Assembly (NCBI RefSeq): GCF_001411555.2
Contig: NC_049912.1
Span: forward strand, 19,390,341-19,454,340
DNA from: Juglans regia
Taxonomy: Eukaryota; Streptophyta; Magnoliopsida; Fagales; Juglandaceae
Reading direction: 5' to 3'
DNA length: 64,000 nucleotides
Positions 1-11,093 of this stretch are shown in pieces. Each line of letters opens with the position of its first letter. Position 1 is the first letter of the stretch. A program made the translations under genes and the position numbers. Below the pieces are notes generated by a model. It searched no databases. It was not told the DNA's origin and was given only the letters and a program-made list of their open reading frames with translations.

Positions 1-248
1 ATTAAATTTAATTAAATTAGATAATTTTAAATGCTTGTTAAAAGCATGTGCCAAATGTTTTAGTTTTTGATTGATTGTAGGAATTAGATTAAAAAATCTG
101 CAGGCATGATTGATAAGTATGGTTGGTACCATTATATTCTATTTCATGTACTTTTGAAGAACTGATTTTAGTCATTTATGCTTGTCATGTATTTGTGAGT
201 GATGTTTTTGTATTCATTTTTTTTGATCTACTGTATTTTATTTTGAAG

Positions 249-3200
249 GATGTGGTTTTGTTAAATACTCTCACAGAGACATGGCAGTGGCAGCAATAAA
301 TGCTCTTAATGGAATCTATACAATGAGAGTTAGTGTTTTTTTCCTTTTCTTGCAATATTCTTTTAAGGATTATATTGTTCAAGGGTATTTATATACTATC
401 TTTTGTCTGGTTTTTAGGGTTGTGATCAACCATTGACGGTCCGATTTGCTGATCCTAAGAGACCCAGGCCTGGAGATTCAAGGTTTTGACGTCCTAAAAC
501 ATTGTCTCCAGTCTTCTATGTGCAATTATGATTTTTTTTTTCGGGGGTGGGGGGGTGCATTGGTGGGACCTGTCAGTGTTAAAGTTCAGCATCTGCTTAG
601 AGTAACTCTCGAGTAATCCTCTTGTTGCAGTTTTTGACTTTTTTCTCTTTTTCAGGGGTGGTCCTGCATTTGGAGGTCCAGGTGTAGGTCCTCGTTTTCA
701 GCCACCAGGGGCTAGGTATTTTAATCCCCCCCAACCCTTCTCCATGGTCCATGGGAATTGATTCCTTGTTGCTTCCTCTTTACCCTGATCATTCTATTTA
801 TCTCTGCACACTTCAATTTTGATGCTAGATTTAAGGGGACGAGCTTTCATGATTTCCTTGTATCTTATTGTATTTATATTAGGAGTTTCTCGTGTATATC
901 CTGTACTTGGGTTATGCATTATGTTTTCTTCAATAAAGTTTTCTATTACTCAGAAAAAATTCTATTTTCTTGCCCTTTGCAGAGCAGGAAAGAATTTTGG
1001 TGACCCTATGGGTGATAGAATTCCACCCAATGCTTGGCATCCAATCAGTCCACCTAATTTAAGGCCACCCTCTAATGCAGATATTCGTGGCTTTGGGGGC
1101 CAGTTGTTTCCTAGGTCTAGTGACATGGCAGTGCCTTTGAATCCGGTACGAACAAATTTGAATATTCTGCTATGTATTAATCTGTACGTTTTTTAACTAA
1201 ACTTATTTTTAATGGTAACATGCTTGATTCAAAATATATAACGGAGGTCAATGTTCTAATGATGACTGCTGATTCAGATTGGTTCTTTTTGAAGTAATGC
1301 TTTTCTTCTGACTGTAAGTGGTACTGGGATGGATGATCATCTGATTTTTGGTGACTAATCAAGTTTTGTTGGTTTCCAAAGAAAGTCACTACAAAATGTT
1401 GTCCCACCTGCTCTCTTATCTCTTCCATTACCAGTTGCTCTGAAATATGAATTTAGTAGTATATATGCTCAGAGGCCCCTTTTCTGAGTTATGGTCTGTA
1501 TGTTTTGCTGACTGTCTGTAGTTGAAGTAGGATATGATTTTTTGCCTCACTGCATTTAGGCATGAGCTATACTCCCAAAATGTTGGGATCAGAGTAGAAG
1601 TTGTGTGCTTGGCCGGTATGTTACTACATTTTAGTTTTCTTTTTGTTCTCCCAAGTGGCTTTGAATGAGTTCAATGTCCAAATTTGAGAATCATAATTAC
1701 CTATGCTGCAAGTGTTATCTGAAGACTTGTGTTATGCGTATTTAGTTTTGATGTCTCTTTCAACGGTTAATCTGAAGCTTATCTGTGGTTTTTAATTACA
1801 TAATAGATTCCCCTGGTTGGATAGATTATTGATTGTATTTTCATGTTGTGTTTGCAAGATTCTCATGGTGTTTAATTGTTTTGTATTATTTTTTATGGTT
1901 CAAACTTATTTTCCTTACAAATCTAGGAAAAATTCCAGGCTGGTCCTTTGAGTGGCATTGATGGCGTTGCTGATAGTTCCCATTTGAGACAGGCAGTTAC
2001 ATCGCAACAGGTAAATGGAGATTGATTCTTGATTTCTTCAATTTGTACCTAGTACTTCCAAAACAAGTTAGTAATTTGGTCCCAAGTTGTTTTCAGAGTT
2101 TTAACCAGTCAACGCCACAACTTCAACCTATCAGCCAGCAAATATCACCATTCCAGAAGCCTGTTCAGTCGCCTCAGCACTTGCCACCTTCCATTCAATC
2201 TCACCCTCAGACTTCAGCATCCTACGCACAAATGCAGATGCCCCGTGCACCATTACAGCAGCTTGGTCACCCACAGCTTCCTCATTCTGCTGGTCAAACA
2301 CCCTTTAGTCAAGCACTACCATCTCAACAGTTGCTTGGTTTGGGTGGACAGCTGTCTGTTTCTCAACCTCAGGTTCACCAGACTGCTTCATCTGCTGCAG
2401 TCCTACCAACGCCTCTGGATATTAACCTAAAACCCCATTCTGTATCTATCGTTCCCAACCTATTGCGGCCTCCTGCTTCTGTGTCACAGCAACCACCTCT
2501 TCAGCAGCCGCCTTCTCAATTAGCTCAGATGCTGTCACAACAGACACAAAGTCTGCAGGCAAGCTTTCAGTCATCTCAGCAAGCATTCTCCCAACTGCAA
2601 CAACAGTTGCAGCTGATGCAGCCATCAAATCAAGGTTTAACGTCACTGCAGAGTTCTCAGGCAATTAAACAGCAGGTATTCAGGATTCGAGGGTGTGCGT
2701 TGGTTAGGATGCTGGAATATCTGTTGTCATAATGTCTATAACATATGCTGTCATGGCGTTAAGAGTTGGAGCCACCATTTGATGATCTCACCTAAGTACT
2801 TCTTAAACGATAACCTGATTGCCCTAAATAATTTGTTATATATATGAAAACTTGGGATGTGAAAGATGGTATTTATTCATATTTCCATTGATGGGATGTA
2901 TTCTGAGAATGTGACCACATTAATGGATCTGGGTCCTTGACTTGTCTGTCAACTCATAAACATCTGACTTATCTGCTTCTGAAGTCAGGATACATTTCTC
3001 CGTCATTTTTGGCAGTTTTGAACTGTTTTTGTTTGCAGAAATTTATTTTTGCAATGTTCCTTCGGTTTATTTTTTATATCAAACTTTTAAAGATTATATG
3101 CTGAGAATGTCATTTGTTGCTGCAGACTCAATGGGCTGGGATTGTACCACAGATAGTTGCCAGTACCCTTGCTACCACTGCACCAGCTACTGATGTGCCT

Positions 3201-5163
3201 TCATCCAAATCTGCTGCTCCTGCCGTACCTTTACTTACCCAGGCTGTGGCTCCTGTAAAAAGTAACTGGACAGAGCACACCTCTCCTGATGGATACAAGT
3301 ACTATCATAATGGTGTAACTGGTGAAAGCCGGGTGAGAATTTTATCAGACTTGCCTTATTGTTGGGATTTGTCTACAATTTATGTAAGGTTTGCTTAAAT
3401 GGACCTGTAGTGGGAGAAACCTGAAGAGTTGGCATTATTAGAACAGAAGCATCATCAAAAACCACAAGTTCAGCAGCCTCAAGCCCAGTCTATCCCTCAT
3501 GTTCCATCTGCCCAGCAAGTTCGACAAACTCAGCAGTTGCAGATGCAGGCTCAGCTTCAAACACAGCTCCACCAGCAGCAGCAGCAGCAGCAGTTACAGC
3601 AGCCTACTTTGTCATCATTGGTCAGTGTCTCTAACCTAGCTACTTCTATGTTATTAGTTACGTTTTTGCTAATTGAATAATTTGGAATTCCAGTACCAGG
3701 CTTCTGGAGTTACAGGTCACCAAAATATTCAGGTAAATTTCATGGTTGCTGAAAGACTACTCCCTGTCAAATGCCTCATGTGGTCCTGGACTTTGCAAAA
3801 AGCTTATATTATACTGAAAATGATTGTTTTGGCGTCTTGCACTATTTTTTGAATGGAGTTTGTACGAATTTTAGTTTATACTTTAATCATTTGTTTTAGG
3901 ACATAGGTCAGCAATTTATATAAAGTTCTTGATTTGATAGACTAATTATGCATTCAGCTTTGTGTATTTGGTTATGTATGGGTTGGTCATGTAATTTGCA
4001 ATCTTTTGGCTTACAGGATCCTGGTTATACACAATTACAGGTTGTAGCTGGTTCAGTGAGTGACCCTACACGCTTCCAACAGGTATCAAGTTGATGCCTT
4101 GATGTGCTCGGATTTCTCTCCATGGTCTTAATTCTAATTTTCTGCATCTGCTGTAGGGCCTTCAGGCTTCTCAGGAGTGGATGTGGAAGAATAAGCCAGC
4201 AGGTTCTAATTATTTCCGTTAAATGACTGATATTATTACTTTGCTCATCAAAATAAAGAAGTGTAACCCATAGGGGTTGCTCAAGTGGTAAAGGCTTTGG
4301 TCTTGATAGTATGCTCCCTCCAAGGTCTAAGGTTTGAATCCTCTTTGGGTGCAAACAATTTGTAGGGGCCTTTCCACTGAGGGATTTTCCCCTTGAATGT
4401 CCTAGGTGCACTTGCGGGAAACTCCTTGCAAGGCCAGTGCACCCTCGAGATTAGTCGGGCCACTGTTCTTAGACATTCGGTGCCAGTGAACAATTGAGAA
4501 ATTTTTGAAGCCATCTCTCCCCAGCAAGATAGAGAGGAGGAAAGAGGAACTTCACTCTTTCAGTCTTCTTTCTTTTCTGGATAGAAGAGGGGAGACACTC
4601 TACTGGATTACTACATTTCCCATCCAAATGTGATTATAGTTGCATATGGCTTTGTTGAACCAAAAAAGTACGGTAGGTTTTTTTTTTTTTTTTTTGGGGG
4701 GGGGGGGGGGAGGAGGTTGGTTGTTTTTTTGATTGGCATTGGGTGTCCAAGAACAAAGTCCCGATTAATCTCGGGGGTGCACAAGCCCTTGGCAATGAGT
4801 TTTTGCACCTTGGGGAAGTTCTCCAAGTCCGATGGCTCCCTAGAAATTGTTTGCATCCAAGAGGATTCAAACCTTGGACTTGGAGGGAGCATACCACCAA
4901 GACCAAAGCCTTTACCATTTGAGCCAACCCCTAGAGTTTTTTTTTTTTTTTGGGGGGGGGGGGGGAGTTGTGAAAATGATAGGTGAGATGTTCTTTAGGA
5001 TAATCTATGGTTAGTTTTATTTTGTTTAGGCAAATTTTACCCTCTATATTCTTTACTTCTGAACAGACTACATTATCTCATATGCACTGTACGTTCTTTA
5101 TGCTGTATTGCTTTTCATGCTGTCAACTGACATACTCTGAAATTTTCATCTTCAGGAACTTGA
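249..5163 (+). CDS. FCA: FCA, flowering-time RNA-binding protein (3' part of gene, 12 exons in window)
   Basis: This is the C-terminal part of FCA, a nuclear RRM/WW protein that in Arabidopsis promotes flowering by acting on 3'-end choice of antisense transcripts at FLC. The 5' exons lie outside the window. Exons read by phase and GT-AG borders: 249-328, 418-482, 656-715, 983-1145, 1927-2010, 2097-2675, 3126-3332, 3411-3620, 3694-3732, 4017-4082, 4157-4202, 5156-5163; every junction keeps the frame. Exon 1 and 2 here encode the end of RRM2 (GCGFVKYSHRDMA, then QPLTVRFADPKRPRPGDSR). The middle exons are very rich in Gln, Pro and Ser. The WW domain is split by an intron: NWTEHTSPDGYKYYHNGVTGESR ends at 3332 and the second Trp (WEKPEEL) starts at 3411. 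A pure CAG run lies near 3568-3594. The last coding exon holds only two bases of a codon, one Thr and TGA. Confidence 0.93.
4265..4505 (+). mobile_element. tRNA-derived SINE, copy 1
   Basis: The head looks like a polymerase III promoter: an A-box-like stretch (GGTTGCTCAAGTGGTAAAGG, 4274-4293) followed about 45 bases later by a B-box match (GGTTTGAATCC). The body then reads TGGGTGCAAACAATTTGTAG and ends before a GAAATTTTT stretch. A second copy of the same family, with the same order of motifs, lies in reverse orientation about 200 bases downstream. Ends are approximate and no TSD was identified. Confidence 0.72.
4712..4936 (-). mobile_element. tRNA-derived SINE, copy 2 (reverse)
   Basis: The reverse complement starts CTAGGGGTTGGCTCAAATGG and has the B-box GGTTTGAATCC and TGCAAACAATTTCTAGGGAG, matching copy 1 along most of its length with scattered differences. 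On the plus strand the copy is bracketed by two almost identical homopolymer pairs, T18-G15 (4678-4710) and T15-G14 (4937-4965), which may be its target-site duplication or a replication artefact. Confidence 0.72.
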
Positions 5164-7106
5164 AGTGGCTGAGCAGAAAGTAGAAGTAAAGATGGCACAT
5201 GGGGGACTATACTGAGCTAAAGAATCTGTGTGAAACTCGCTCAAAGGTTAAGGCATGCAACTTTTCCCAAGCTAAAATGCTAAATGGATTGTTTAATGCT
5301 ATTTGAGCCTTCAGTTTTCTATCCTTTGTTGTGAGGTTTTAATGTCTCACAGGAAGTGGCTCAGTGAATTAGAAGCCTGTGTGCCATTAGTCAATGGGAG
5401 CAATGACTCGCCTTGACTGAGTATTATAATGTTATTTTTGTGTAACATAATTCATCGCCATTATCAGCTTTCGATTTTGCATCATCTTGTTTATAATGTT
5501 CACAATATCTGTGAACCCGACCATAGAGTTTATTGCGGCGGCAAGTAACGTGCATTAGGTTTGATATATAGAGGAAATGAAACATTAGTAATGGTCTAAT
5601 TCATTAATATTTCCATAAACAACTATGATAAACATTTAACTGCATTAGTATTTTTTAAACGCTCGGCTTATACCCCCTAAGCTTCTCGAATCTTGGTGAA
5701 CACAAATCGATACTCTGCTTAAGTTTCGACCATTTCACGCATCTGCTAGTGGCCACTAACAATAACCTGGTTGGATGAAAGCTAACCCTTTCCTGTAGTA
5801 CTAATTATCGAATGCTGCCGGGGTCGCCAAGTTGCGCTAATGTGGTGCTGTTTTCTGATCGAGCCTGCCTGGTTGTTGCAGTGAGGCAGCGAAATCAAGA
5901 TTAATATCTGCAACATTTTGTTTGGTTCCTTGTAGTCGAGAGCTCAATCATTTGGCAACGGGCTTTGCCAATTCTGTGTACGCCTATTGAATGGGAAGTG
6001 GTCGTGTTTCTTTGGGACCAAGCACACCGCATATTGTTGTGGATATACATCATCTAGTTCAAAGCGTAGTTCATGTCAATGAGCGCAAAGGTCCACTCTG
6101 GGACTTGGGCCACGAGGTTGAACTCAAGCTCTCTCCCCTCACTCCTAATTGGACCTCCCAAGCGGGTAAGCCAGACTAAAGCTAGCGCAAGCCCATCATG
6201 AAATTTAGCACAAAAATCATAATCCACTTGGCACGAAATCCCCAACTTTGAGCGCACACCAGAACCACGGAGTCTCTGGTAACAGTTGCGAGAATTTCAG
6301 CACAAGATATAATAGTTTGAGGACAAATGAAATCGAGTTCAGACTTGTAGTTTATTACTTCAAACCCTTTCAGGGAATTCAAGTTTGGACCTGTAGTTTG
6401 GGGGGTAGGTCACCCCTTCCCTGCAACCCACCCCCGCATATGTGTGGGTGGTGTTTCCACCCCGGACATCCCATCTACCCCGCCCACTTCAAGGGTACTG
6501 ATACCCCATTAGTCCTAAAAGTTATTTTTGAAAATATTTTTTTGGACCCAAACCCAAATTATTATATAATTTAAATTGTAAATTAAAATTTATATATATT
6601 ACAATAATTTAAAAATTGATAACATAAAAACTATGTTATCAATTTTTAAATTTGTTAGACTTGTTCACAAGAGTGTATTACATTGGCACTTCCCACCCCT
6701 CGCCCTGCTAGGGGGCCAAATGCGGGGCGGGTGGCCCTGCCAACTGCATCTAGTGGACGAGGGTCTGCCCTGCCCATGCAGAGGTAGGGCGGATAGGGGT
6801 GGGGTAGCGGGGTGCAGGGCTATGTTTCACAATCGTTGCATTATTCACAGAAGTTCAAGCAAAACATTTGTGTTTGACAAAATATGACTTGCATTGAAAC
6901 AAAGCAGTGACATCGGTGTGTTGCCACCATTCAAGGGTCCTCAGAGACTTCCTTTTCTATCCAGGAGAAGATAATGGCCTCGGCCTCTGAACAAATGTGG
7001 TGGTCTATGCTAAACCCTAAAACTCACTTCATCGTATGCTTCATTTAAACTTCCAAAGTGGTGTTGGGTGTGCGTGCAAGGGTCGTCGACGTGAGAGGAA
7101 ATCTAG
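5164..7106. other. FCA 3' UTR and intergenic flank
   Basis: After the FCA stop there is non-coding sequence that probably includes its 3' UTR for the first 300-400 bases; no single poly(A) signal stands out. The rest has no convincing gene. The open frames here are short and overlap a GC-rich repeat at 6.4-6.85 kb. Confidence 0.5.
6400..6835. repeat. foldback/MITE candidate with GC-rich arms and AT-rich core
   Basis: Two G/C-rich arms (about 6400-6500, with CACCCC/GGGGTAGG motifs, and about 6690-6830, with GGGGTGGGGTAGCGGGG) flank an AT-rich core. The core centre is a perfect 21-bp inverted repeat, 6606-6626 paired with 6632-6652 around a five-base loop. Such GC-arm/AT-core structures resemble hAT-type MITEs, but I could not fix TIRs or a TSD. 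Confidence 0.4.
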
Positions 7107-7129
7107 CACTACAACAAAGTTGGGTATTT

Positions 7130-8035
7130 GCAACGTCTATTTGCAACAAACGTTTTTTTCCTTGCTAATAATACGCTTTTTCGCAACGAGTTAGTTTATT
7201 TCTTTGCAAATAGTTACAATTGCAATGAAGTTTTTTCCTTCCAAAAGTATCATTGTAGTTAGTATATAAACTTACTTTCCAACGATCGTAATTACATTAC
7301 GGACGAATACGTTCGTTGCAAAAAGTACCACCTCAATTACTAACGACTTTCTTTCATTGTAAAAAATACCTACTCAATTAGCAACAACTTGGTTTCATTG
7401 CAGAAAATAATTCTTCCAAATACCAACAAATTCTTTTCGTTACAAAAAGGCCAACCTCAATTTTACAATGATTTACTCTTTTGTTGCAAATAACTTGAAA
7501 AAAAAAAACAAAGGTATATTTGAAACTGTGAGTTTGTGAACGTTAGTAACGAGATTTAGTAGTTGCAAATAATGTATTAATGTATATTTGCAACAAATAG
7601 TGGAATTTGTTGCAAAAGTGATTTGGTTATCACCAACGGGATTTACTTTTCGTTGCAAATAAAAAAGTAAAAGTATATTTGCAACGAATTTAAAAACTTC
7701 GTTGCAAAAGTGAAGGTGAAATGTATATTTGCAACGAATATTTGAATTCGTTGCAAAAGTGATAGTATCACCAACAACATTTACATTCATTGCAAAAGGG
7801 TTAGAGCGAATTTGCAATGAATTCAAAGAAATCATTGCAAAAGTGATAGTATCACCAACAACATTTACATTCATTGCAAAAGGGTTAGAGCGAATTTGCA
7901 ATGAATTCAAAGAAATCATTGCAAAAGTGATAGTATCACCAACGAGAAAAAGTAAAAATAAATTCGTTGCAAAAGTGATAGGTATATTTCATATCACCAA
8001 TGACATGGCTTTTTGTTGCAAATAGAAAACTATAA
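7130..8035. repeat. left subterminal repeat array of CACTA A
   Basis: Dozens of imperfect copies of TTGCAACGA and its complement (TCGTTGCAA), spaced by about 20-40 bases, occupy this stretch. In CACTA elements these short motifs are the binding sites of the second (TNPA-like) protein. An exact 84-bp tandem duplication lies within the array (7761-7844 and 7845-7928, with a third partial copy from 7929). The open frames here are products of this repeat, not genes. Confidence 0.75.
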
Positions 8036-8429
8036 ATTCTGATTTCCCAGTTCATTAGAGTCACTTTCGATTTTTTTTACCCATTTTCACGAGCGAGGAT
8101 ACCCATATCATGGGCATGTAGGTAATTAAATCGATCCTAACCTTTGTAAATCGATCCTAACCTTTGTTCAGCAAGGCCATACACTTTTAAACGTTACTTT
8201 GCTCACTCCTACGACAAGGATCAAAAGGGGATCGACTACATCTCTCTGATTCTTCATTTTCTCATTTCCAATCTCACAGATAACAATGACCTCAAATACC
8301 AAGTCTTGCTCTAGTAAAGTCCATGAATCATAAGGCTATATATAAACTACCTTCAAGGTAAGCCAGTGTCAATTTTGGAATGTGAGCACATGATTATAAA
8401 AAAATATTAACTTTGTGAGTGTACAAAGT
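8036..8429. other. CACTA A internal sequence, no gene seen
   Basis: The sequence between the subterminal array and the LINE insertion has no recognisable coding potential. It contains a short direct repeat, AATCGATCCTAACCTTTG, near 8131-8165. Confidence 0.4.
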
Positions 8430-8456
8430 AGGTAAACCATATCTCATTCATATGGT

Positions 8457-10579
8457 ATGGTAAGGGCTTTGACAAGGAAGAGACTAGGAGATCCTCTTTC
8501 ACCTTATCTTTTTATTCCCTATGCTGAAGTTCTGAGTCATTCACTGGTAAAGGCTAAGCAGCAGGGTCATATTAGTGTTGTTCTAATTGGAAGAAAGGGT
8601 TTGACTATTACTCATCTTTTATTTGCAGATGATATTCTACTTTTCTGTAAAGCCTCTATGCAAGAATGGTGTGGATAATTATGAAGCTGCCTCTGGACAA
8701 CTCTTGAACAAAGAAAAGACTGTTATCTATTTCAGTCAAAATACCATAAAAGAAGCTCAATTATATCTGCTTAATTTTATTGGTGTGCATGTTGTTCACA
8801 GTTATGAGACATATCTGGGATTGCCTGTTATGGTTGGTAGAAGGAAGAAACAGACTTTTAAATATATTTTTGGATAGTGTGGCAAAAGGTTAGTAAGTGG
8901 AAGCAGAAGTTTTTATCATAGGCTGGTAAGGAAGTCTTAATTAAGGCTGTGGTTCAAGCAATTCCAACTTATAACATGTATGTTTTTAAACTTCCTAAGG
9001 GACTGTTACAAGATATTACAAGGATGGTGAAGATATTTTGGTGGAATCATTAGCAGAAGGAGAACAAGTTGCATTGGATCAAATGGTCGACAATGTATAA
9101 AACTAAAGGGCTAGGTGGTTTGGGTTTTAGAGATTTTGCATGTTTTAACAAGGCCTTTTAGCTAAGCAAGGATGGAGACTTGTAAAAAGTGCCTATCATT
9201 TACAAAAGCAATTGTTGGACATGAAGTTGGGTGGGTCCTCTAAGTGCCAGGTTTCAGATTGTCTATGGAAGAGACTATGGAAAATGAATACCCCTATGGC
9301 AGTTAAGGTGTTTATGTCAATATTTTGAATTTCGTTTCGTACCGACCGGTACGACCGAAATATGCCATACCGACCGAGTAGCCGGTACAGAGAAGTATAT
9401 TGTTTCATACCGGTTAGAATTTTGGCCTTATCGGCCAGTACTGGTTGATATTTTTGATTTCGATTGATATACATATTTCGGCCTTTACTTTTTTTTTTTA
9501 TTCATTTCTTCAAATTGCAGGCTTATTTTTCAACCCCCGAATTCAGACCAGACTATTTATAATTTATATGTATAATTTATATATATATAATTTATTCATA
9601 TATAAGTTATTCTAAAACGGTATTCGAAATAGTATCGGTATCGAAATATCTCGTTTCAATGCCTCGACCGAAACGGTATTCAAAAAATTGGTTTATGTGG
9701 AAAACATGTCATAATGGCCTACCTATAATAGTAAATTTAAGACTGAAGAAAGTTATTGATACTGATCTATGTCCAATCTGTTGCATGGCTAGAGAAGATG
9801 TTCTTCATGTATTGTGGTCTTGTGTTGCAGCTATTGATGTATGGAGTGTTTGTTGTAGAAAAGTGTAGAAATTGGGAGTTAATATGGGGGATTTTCTGCA
9901 GCATATGGAGAATTTGTGCACTTTTCTTGATCCAAATGAATTGGCTGAGGTGGTTGTAATTATGAGACAATTATGGTTGAGGAGAAATATTGTTGTATTT
10001 GAGGACTATTTCATTCATCCAAATGTTCTAGTTAGTAGAGTAGTGGAAAACTTGAATGATTTTCAGAGAATCCAAGGAGAGATGGGGCAAACTAGTGGTA
10101 TGAGGATTCATGATCCTGGAGTGTGGTCACCTCCTGCTATGAATTGGGTTAAAACAAATTGGGATGGTGCAGTGAAAGAAGAACATAATTTGATTGGTAT
10201 AGGCATTGTAGTTAGAGATTGTCAAGGTGCAATACTAGCAACCATGAGAGCTCCAGTTGAGTTTTGTCCTAATCCACTTGTTGTAGAAACTCGGGTTGCT
10301 CTAATGGCATCTAATCTTTGTAGAGATTTGGGATTGGTTAATGTGATTATTGAGGGGGATGCATTAGCTGTTGTAAATGCTGTAAATAGAATTGACAAAA
10401 ATTTGAGCAAGTATGGGCATATGGTTGAAGAAACCAAACATTTCTTCAATGGTAGTGCAAATGGAAAGATTCAAGCTGTGGAGGGGGACTGCAGCCAAGT
10501 TGCTCACTTGTTAGCAAAAAATGCATTGTTATGTATTGATGTCGTTATTGATATGGAAAGTATTCCTAGATGTATTTAG
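8457..10579 (+). pseudogene. LINE ORF2 remnant: RT, zf-RVT and RNase H
   Basis: RT fragment: GDPLSPYLFI followed by LLFADDILLF (about 8485-8640) with a frameshift soon after. The zf-RVT-type zinc-binding region resumes after the MITE (FMWKTCHNGLPI, then LCPICCMAREDVLHVLWSC, about 9685-9830). The final open frame 9872-10579 holds an RNase H of the plant LINE type (WVKTNWDGAV, GIGIVVRDCQG, ETRVALMAS, IIEGDALAVVNAV). The RNase H frame is still open for 235 codons, whereas the RT part is broken in several places, so the whole is not functional. Confidence 0.85.
9318..9690. mobile_element. hAT-type MITE, 373 bp, 8-bp TSD GTTTATGT
   Basis: It interrupts the LINE ORF2 exactly where the RVT-zinc region should be continuous. 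The direct repeat GTTTATGT occurs at 9310-9317 and 9691-9698. The termini CAATATTTTGAAT and (reverse complement of the right end) CAATTTTTTGAAT differ at one base. The interior has subterminal CGGTACGACCGAAA-type inverted motifs and an AT-rich core. There is no coding capacity. The 8-bp TSD points to mobilisation by an hAT transposase. Confidence 0.87.
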
Positions 10580-10742
10580 TCTTTTGTATTGATTGAGGTT
10601 TTTCATAATTAATATCTATGAAGTTCTTTATTAAAAAAAGGAGGTAAACCATATCGAAAAATCGAAATGCAATTCCCTATCTGCCATAGACTATCATTAT
10701 TTCTGTTGTGTTGTCGGTATACTATGGATTATATATATGAAA

Positions 10743-11003
10743 GGAAAATGATAGTATAACTACCAAATATGCTCACCAAATGTGCCGACTCATATATATA
10801 TTTATTTTTATTTTTATTTTTATTTTTTCTTAATGGTTAAGGAAGTGACTATTAGTGGATTTATAATTTTTTTTTAATTTTTTTCTTAATGGTTAAGGAT
10901 GTTGAAAAAATGCTTAAAGAAAAATAAAAGAAAAATTAAAAAACTCATTTGTACTAGTGTGCACATTTGGTGGGCACATTTGGTAGGCACCCTAGCATTG
11001 TCC
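10743..11003. mobile_element. Mutator-like MITE, 261 bp, 9-bp TSD TATATGAAA
   Basis: Direct repeats TATATGAAA lie at 10734-10742 and 11004-11012. The inverted termini of roughly 45 bp begin GGAAAATGATAG on the left and GGACAATGCTAG on the right (reverse complement); both continue into CTACCAAAT-TGC-CACCAAATGTGC. The interior is T/A rich and non-coding. A 9-bp TSD is typical of Mutator-like elements. Confidence 0.85.
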
Positions 11004-11093
11004 TATATGAAATGCCTAACTTAGTAGATTAATTATAAACTCTATACCAATTCTGCCACTGTTATATATGCTTATACTCTTTTTTCCCCATTA

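Larger units (their letters stand above)
4203..5155 (+). other. last intron of FCA, carrying two SINE copies in inverted orientation
   Basis: A 953-base intron with a donor after 4202 (GTTCTA) and an acceptor CTTCAG ending at 5155. If it is retained, translation runs on for six more residues (GSNYFR) to TAA at 4220-4222 instead of splicing to the two-residue end. It holds a plus-strand SINE copy near 4265-4505 and a minus-strand copy near 4712-4936. Confidence 0.75.
8444..10641 (+). mobile_element. 5'-truncated L1-type LINE with 14-bp TSD
   Basis: The insertion is bounded by a perfect 14-bp direct repeat AGGTAAACCATATC at 8430-8443 and 10642-10655, with a short A-rich tail just before the right copy. 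Only the 3' part of ORF2 was integrated: reverse transcriptase from just before its (L)FADD box, then the zinc-binding RVT domain and the C-terminal RNase H. An hAT MITE (9318-9690) interrupts it. Truncation at the 5' side plus tail and TSD is the classic signature of target-primed reverse transcription. Confidence 0.88.

Noticed and set aside
2446..2664. 72-codon minus-strand frame inside FCA
   Set aside because: It lies entirely opposite the Gln/Pro-rich FCA exon 2097-2675, which explains the open frame.
7473..8025. Frames of 148 and 98 codons with repeated peptides
   Set aside because: The repeated peptides come from the 84-bp tandem duplication within CACTA subterminal repeats.
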